From: a virus
Length of the DNA stretch: 21,802 nucleotides
Strand: one strand, 5' to 3'
Virus record (IMG/VR): IMGVR_UViG_3300034102_001412
Location: 1-21,802 of that record
The notes beneath the pieces were generated by a model, which was given only the letters and a program-made list of their open reading frames with translations, was not told where the DNA came from and did not search any database. Made by a program: the position numbers and the translations under genes. Of this stretch, positions 21,601 through 21,802 are shown in pieces. Every line of letters begins with the position of its first letter. The stretch's first letter is position 1.

Positions 21601-21802
21601 GCATCAGGTGGTGTATCAGCAATCTGCTGTTGCACCACTTTCAAGCGTTCCGTCAAAGTACGCACTTCAGCAATATTTTGGCGTGACATACCAGACTCAC
21701 GACTAATTTTATCAATCAAAACATCCACACTTTTAGGTACACGCCTAGAGTCAGGGAACATCTGCACATAAATTTCACGCAGTTTAATATAAGCAGCCTG
21801 TT
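18618..21802 (-). CDS. Very large virion-associated protein, N-terminus outside window
   Basis: The frame stays open through the right edge of the window. Before the GTG at 21767 the codons read QAAYIKLREIY, so that GTG is probably internal and the protein longer than the 1060 residues seen. Helical and coiled-coil stretches (about 380-530 after the GTG) precede a conserved-looking region with FMMRNAISSTFMNYVAG, NDIVEQSARFPMALDTLERG and MRAVIPFWIWTTRNIPLQM. Similar Trp/Pro-rich segments occur, as I recall, in large structural or ejection proteins of aquatic phages. Direct linkage to the endolysin marks it as a late gene. Specific role unproven. Confidence 0.6.
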   Translation of the reverse strand, partial: QAAYIKLREIYVQMFPDSRRVPKSVDVLIDKISRESGMSRQNIAEVRTLTERLKVVQQQIADTPPDAGQIMNDLIDTEAYLVQQIDGFSTLGDVRFAADYSEDGFIYGTYDDLVPRQFDPDLDPMPRVVSTRPMVAGDENMTMDDIMAAHNAFMQDGRSVAAHAIPNDVIHDMRKPEHYYDFWDPEGGVGEAVGYALSRSGIDTEGVFLTAWDDVLRDGATDPMFEQVYPALDDLMTVVGSMHAHQFELGVVDDDFLVEAFDTIRDTFVHAAADLNLENADQVGVQMMNDFMRAMAEEGMEQSGKPLLVPSRVIYGLDNPMAEDSYSLILPDRFSYVGQYGKESVDNTLVDGMMSPVFPASDEFVQSIANSDYVSASLGAVEKMDEIAIAGRQMQDALTAREVAVGEARSVGGKIGSVKREASRRVREAEVAYRQYENFGTVTIPYKGKKIEVTREKAIKILNEKETKVTDLVANLEVRIGNIGKAEAEKLNLRKAVQEERLSTLFNQRKVLERWTDETGVAMQQDIDLLRQAIATDPPTGAAGTMSRRWADDVRDRINNIQGLGNTPEAKTWEKVVKQLHADEAQLAFLDSYLIPYSDAVLSKAIDGSLGGTLVDDFTDGWVKLGESLGVEVPKDFYDIARPQIDALRKRANRGPVTRAISQYHALFKQQATMSIGFMMRNAISSTFMNYVAGVPATTISRGVTAMQALRKHGPEKWLDELGIVDPVVRDMYESALRAVDSTGRGITTEIAMQPVVKGGRAADAYNKVTNNPITRFFGKGNDIVEQSARFPMALDTLERGLSYDEAIYRITRYHFDYSDLSKVDEKMRAVIPFWIWTTRNIPLQMTEQIYRPKAYVQYENIRQRNPVSADLIMPAYLREGGPMGLNKEGWILNPDLPQTRLKSSAAQLYNPSRLVGMTYPEIKLPLEIFANKQLATDIPFTDKYDEAKGIDKLAALLLERVGVGTRRDAEGKIGLAPALSYGIGNAIPVIGKVERLTGGVAGGKSSYGERALSSLLTEIGVPARKVGPRQQRGELINRNFTMADFIKELTRTGDIAKEP

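Overview
The window looks like part of a tailed double-stranded DNA phage genome (Caudoviricetes), probably from an uncultured aquatic phage. The terminase subunits, collagen-like and glycine-rich fibre proteins, endolysin and compact replication module all point to a phage. I see no integrase, repressor, tRNA, rRNA, CRISPR array or insertion sequence. A DUF3846-like protein, a zinc-ribbon protein of an actinophage type, and start-site hairpins resembling the start-associated sequences of some mycobacteriophages hint at an actinobacterial host. That host call is inference only.

Layout. (1) 1-4597, minus strand, a late operon read leftwards: terminase small subunit, a 40-aa zinc ribbon, a BppU-N-like protein, a collagen-like fibre protein, a glycine-rich fibre protein, an unknown 345-aa protein, and the N-terminal part of the large terminase, cut by the window edge. 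(2) 4598-4783, a divergent control region with a good sigma70-like promoter for the late operon and a perfect 11-bp hairpin. (3) 4784-5395, plus strand, two small genes, the first possibly overprinted by a holin-like frame. (4) 5396-6400, about 1 kb without a convincing gene. It is C-rich, then GT-rich, then has a T tract, then stem-loops and a 65-bp structured tandem repeat. It may be an origin or control region. (5) 6401-18177, plus strand, the early/replication module: small unknown genes, a CobS/MoxR-type AAA+ ATPase with a VWA-like partner, zinc-binding proteins, a DUF3846-like protein, an HTH protein, a RecB/Cas4-type Fe-S nuclease, a DnaB/RecA-type ATPase, an archaeo-eukaryotic-type primase, a RusA resolvase, a PD-(D/E)XK nuclease and a sigma-region-4-like protein. 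(6) 18158-21802, minus strand, the end of the late operon: a very large virion-type protein whose N-terminus lies outside the window, and an M15-type endolysin. The early and late blocks converge tail to tail with a 20-bp overlap.

The most unusual feature is structural. Six genes have start sites where the Shine-Dalgarno sequence sits in a 5-nt loop of a perfect hairpin, and the stems differ in sequence while staying paired. Several of these are preceded by a larger hairpin, two with an identical 10-nt loop, followed by a GACCA-type motif. The early coding regions themselves are packed with perfect short hairpins, often with GAA, GGA, TAC or TTC triloops. By eye the late genes have far fewer. 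This could be an RNA-level control system, an ssDNA-level signal, or the product of a mutational process that writes inverted repeats.
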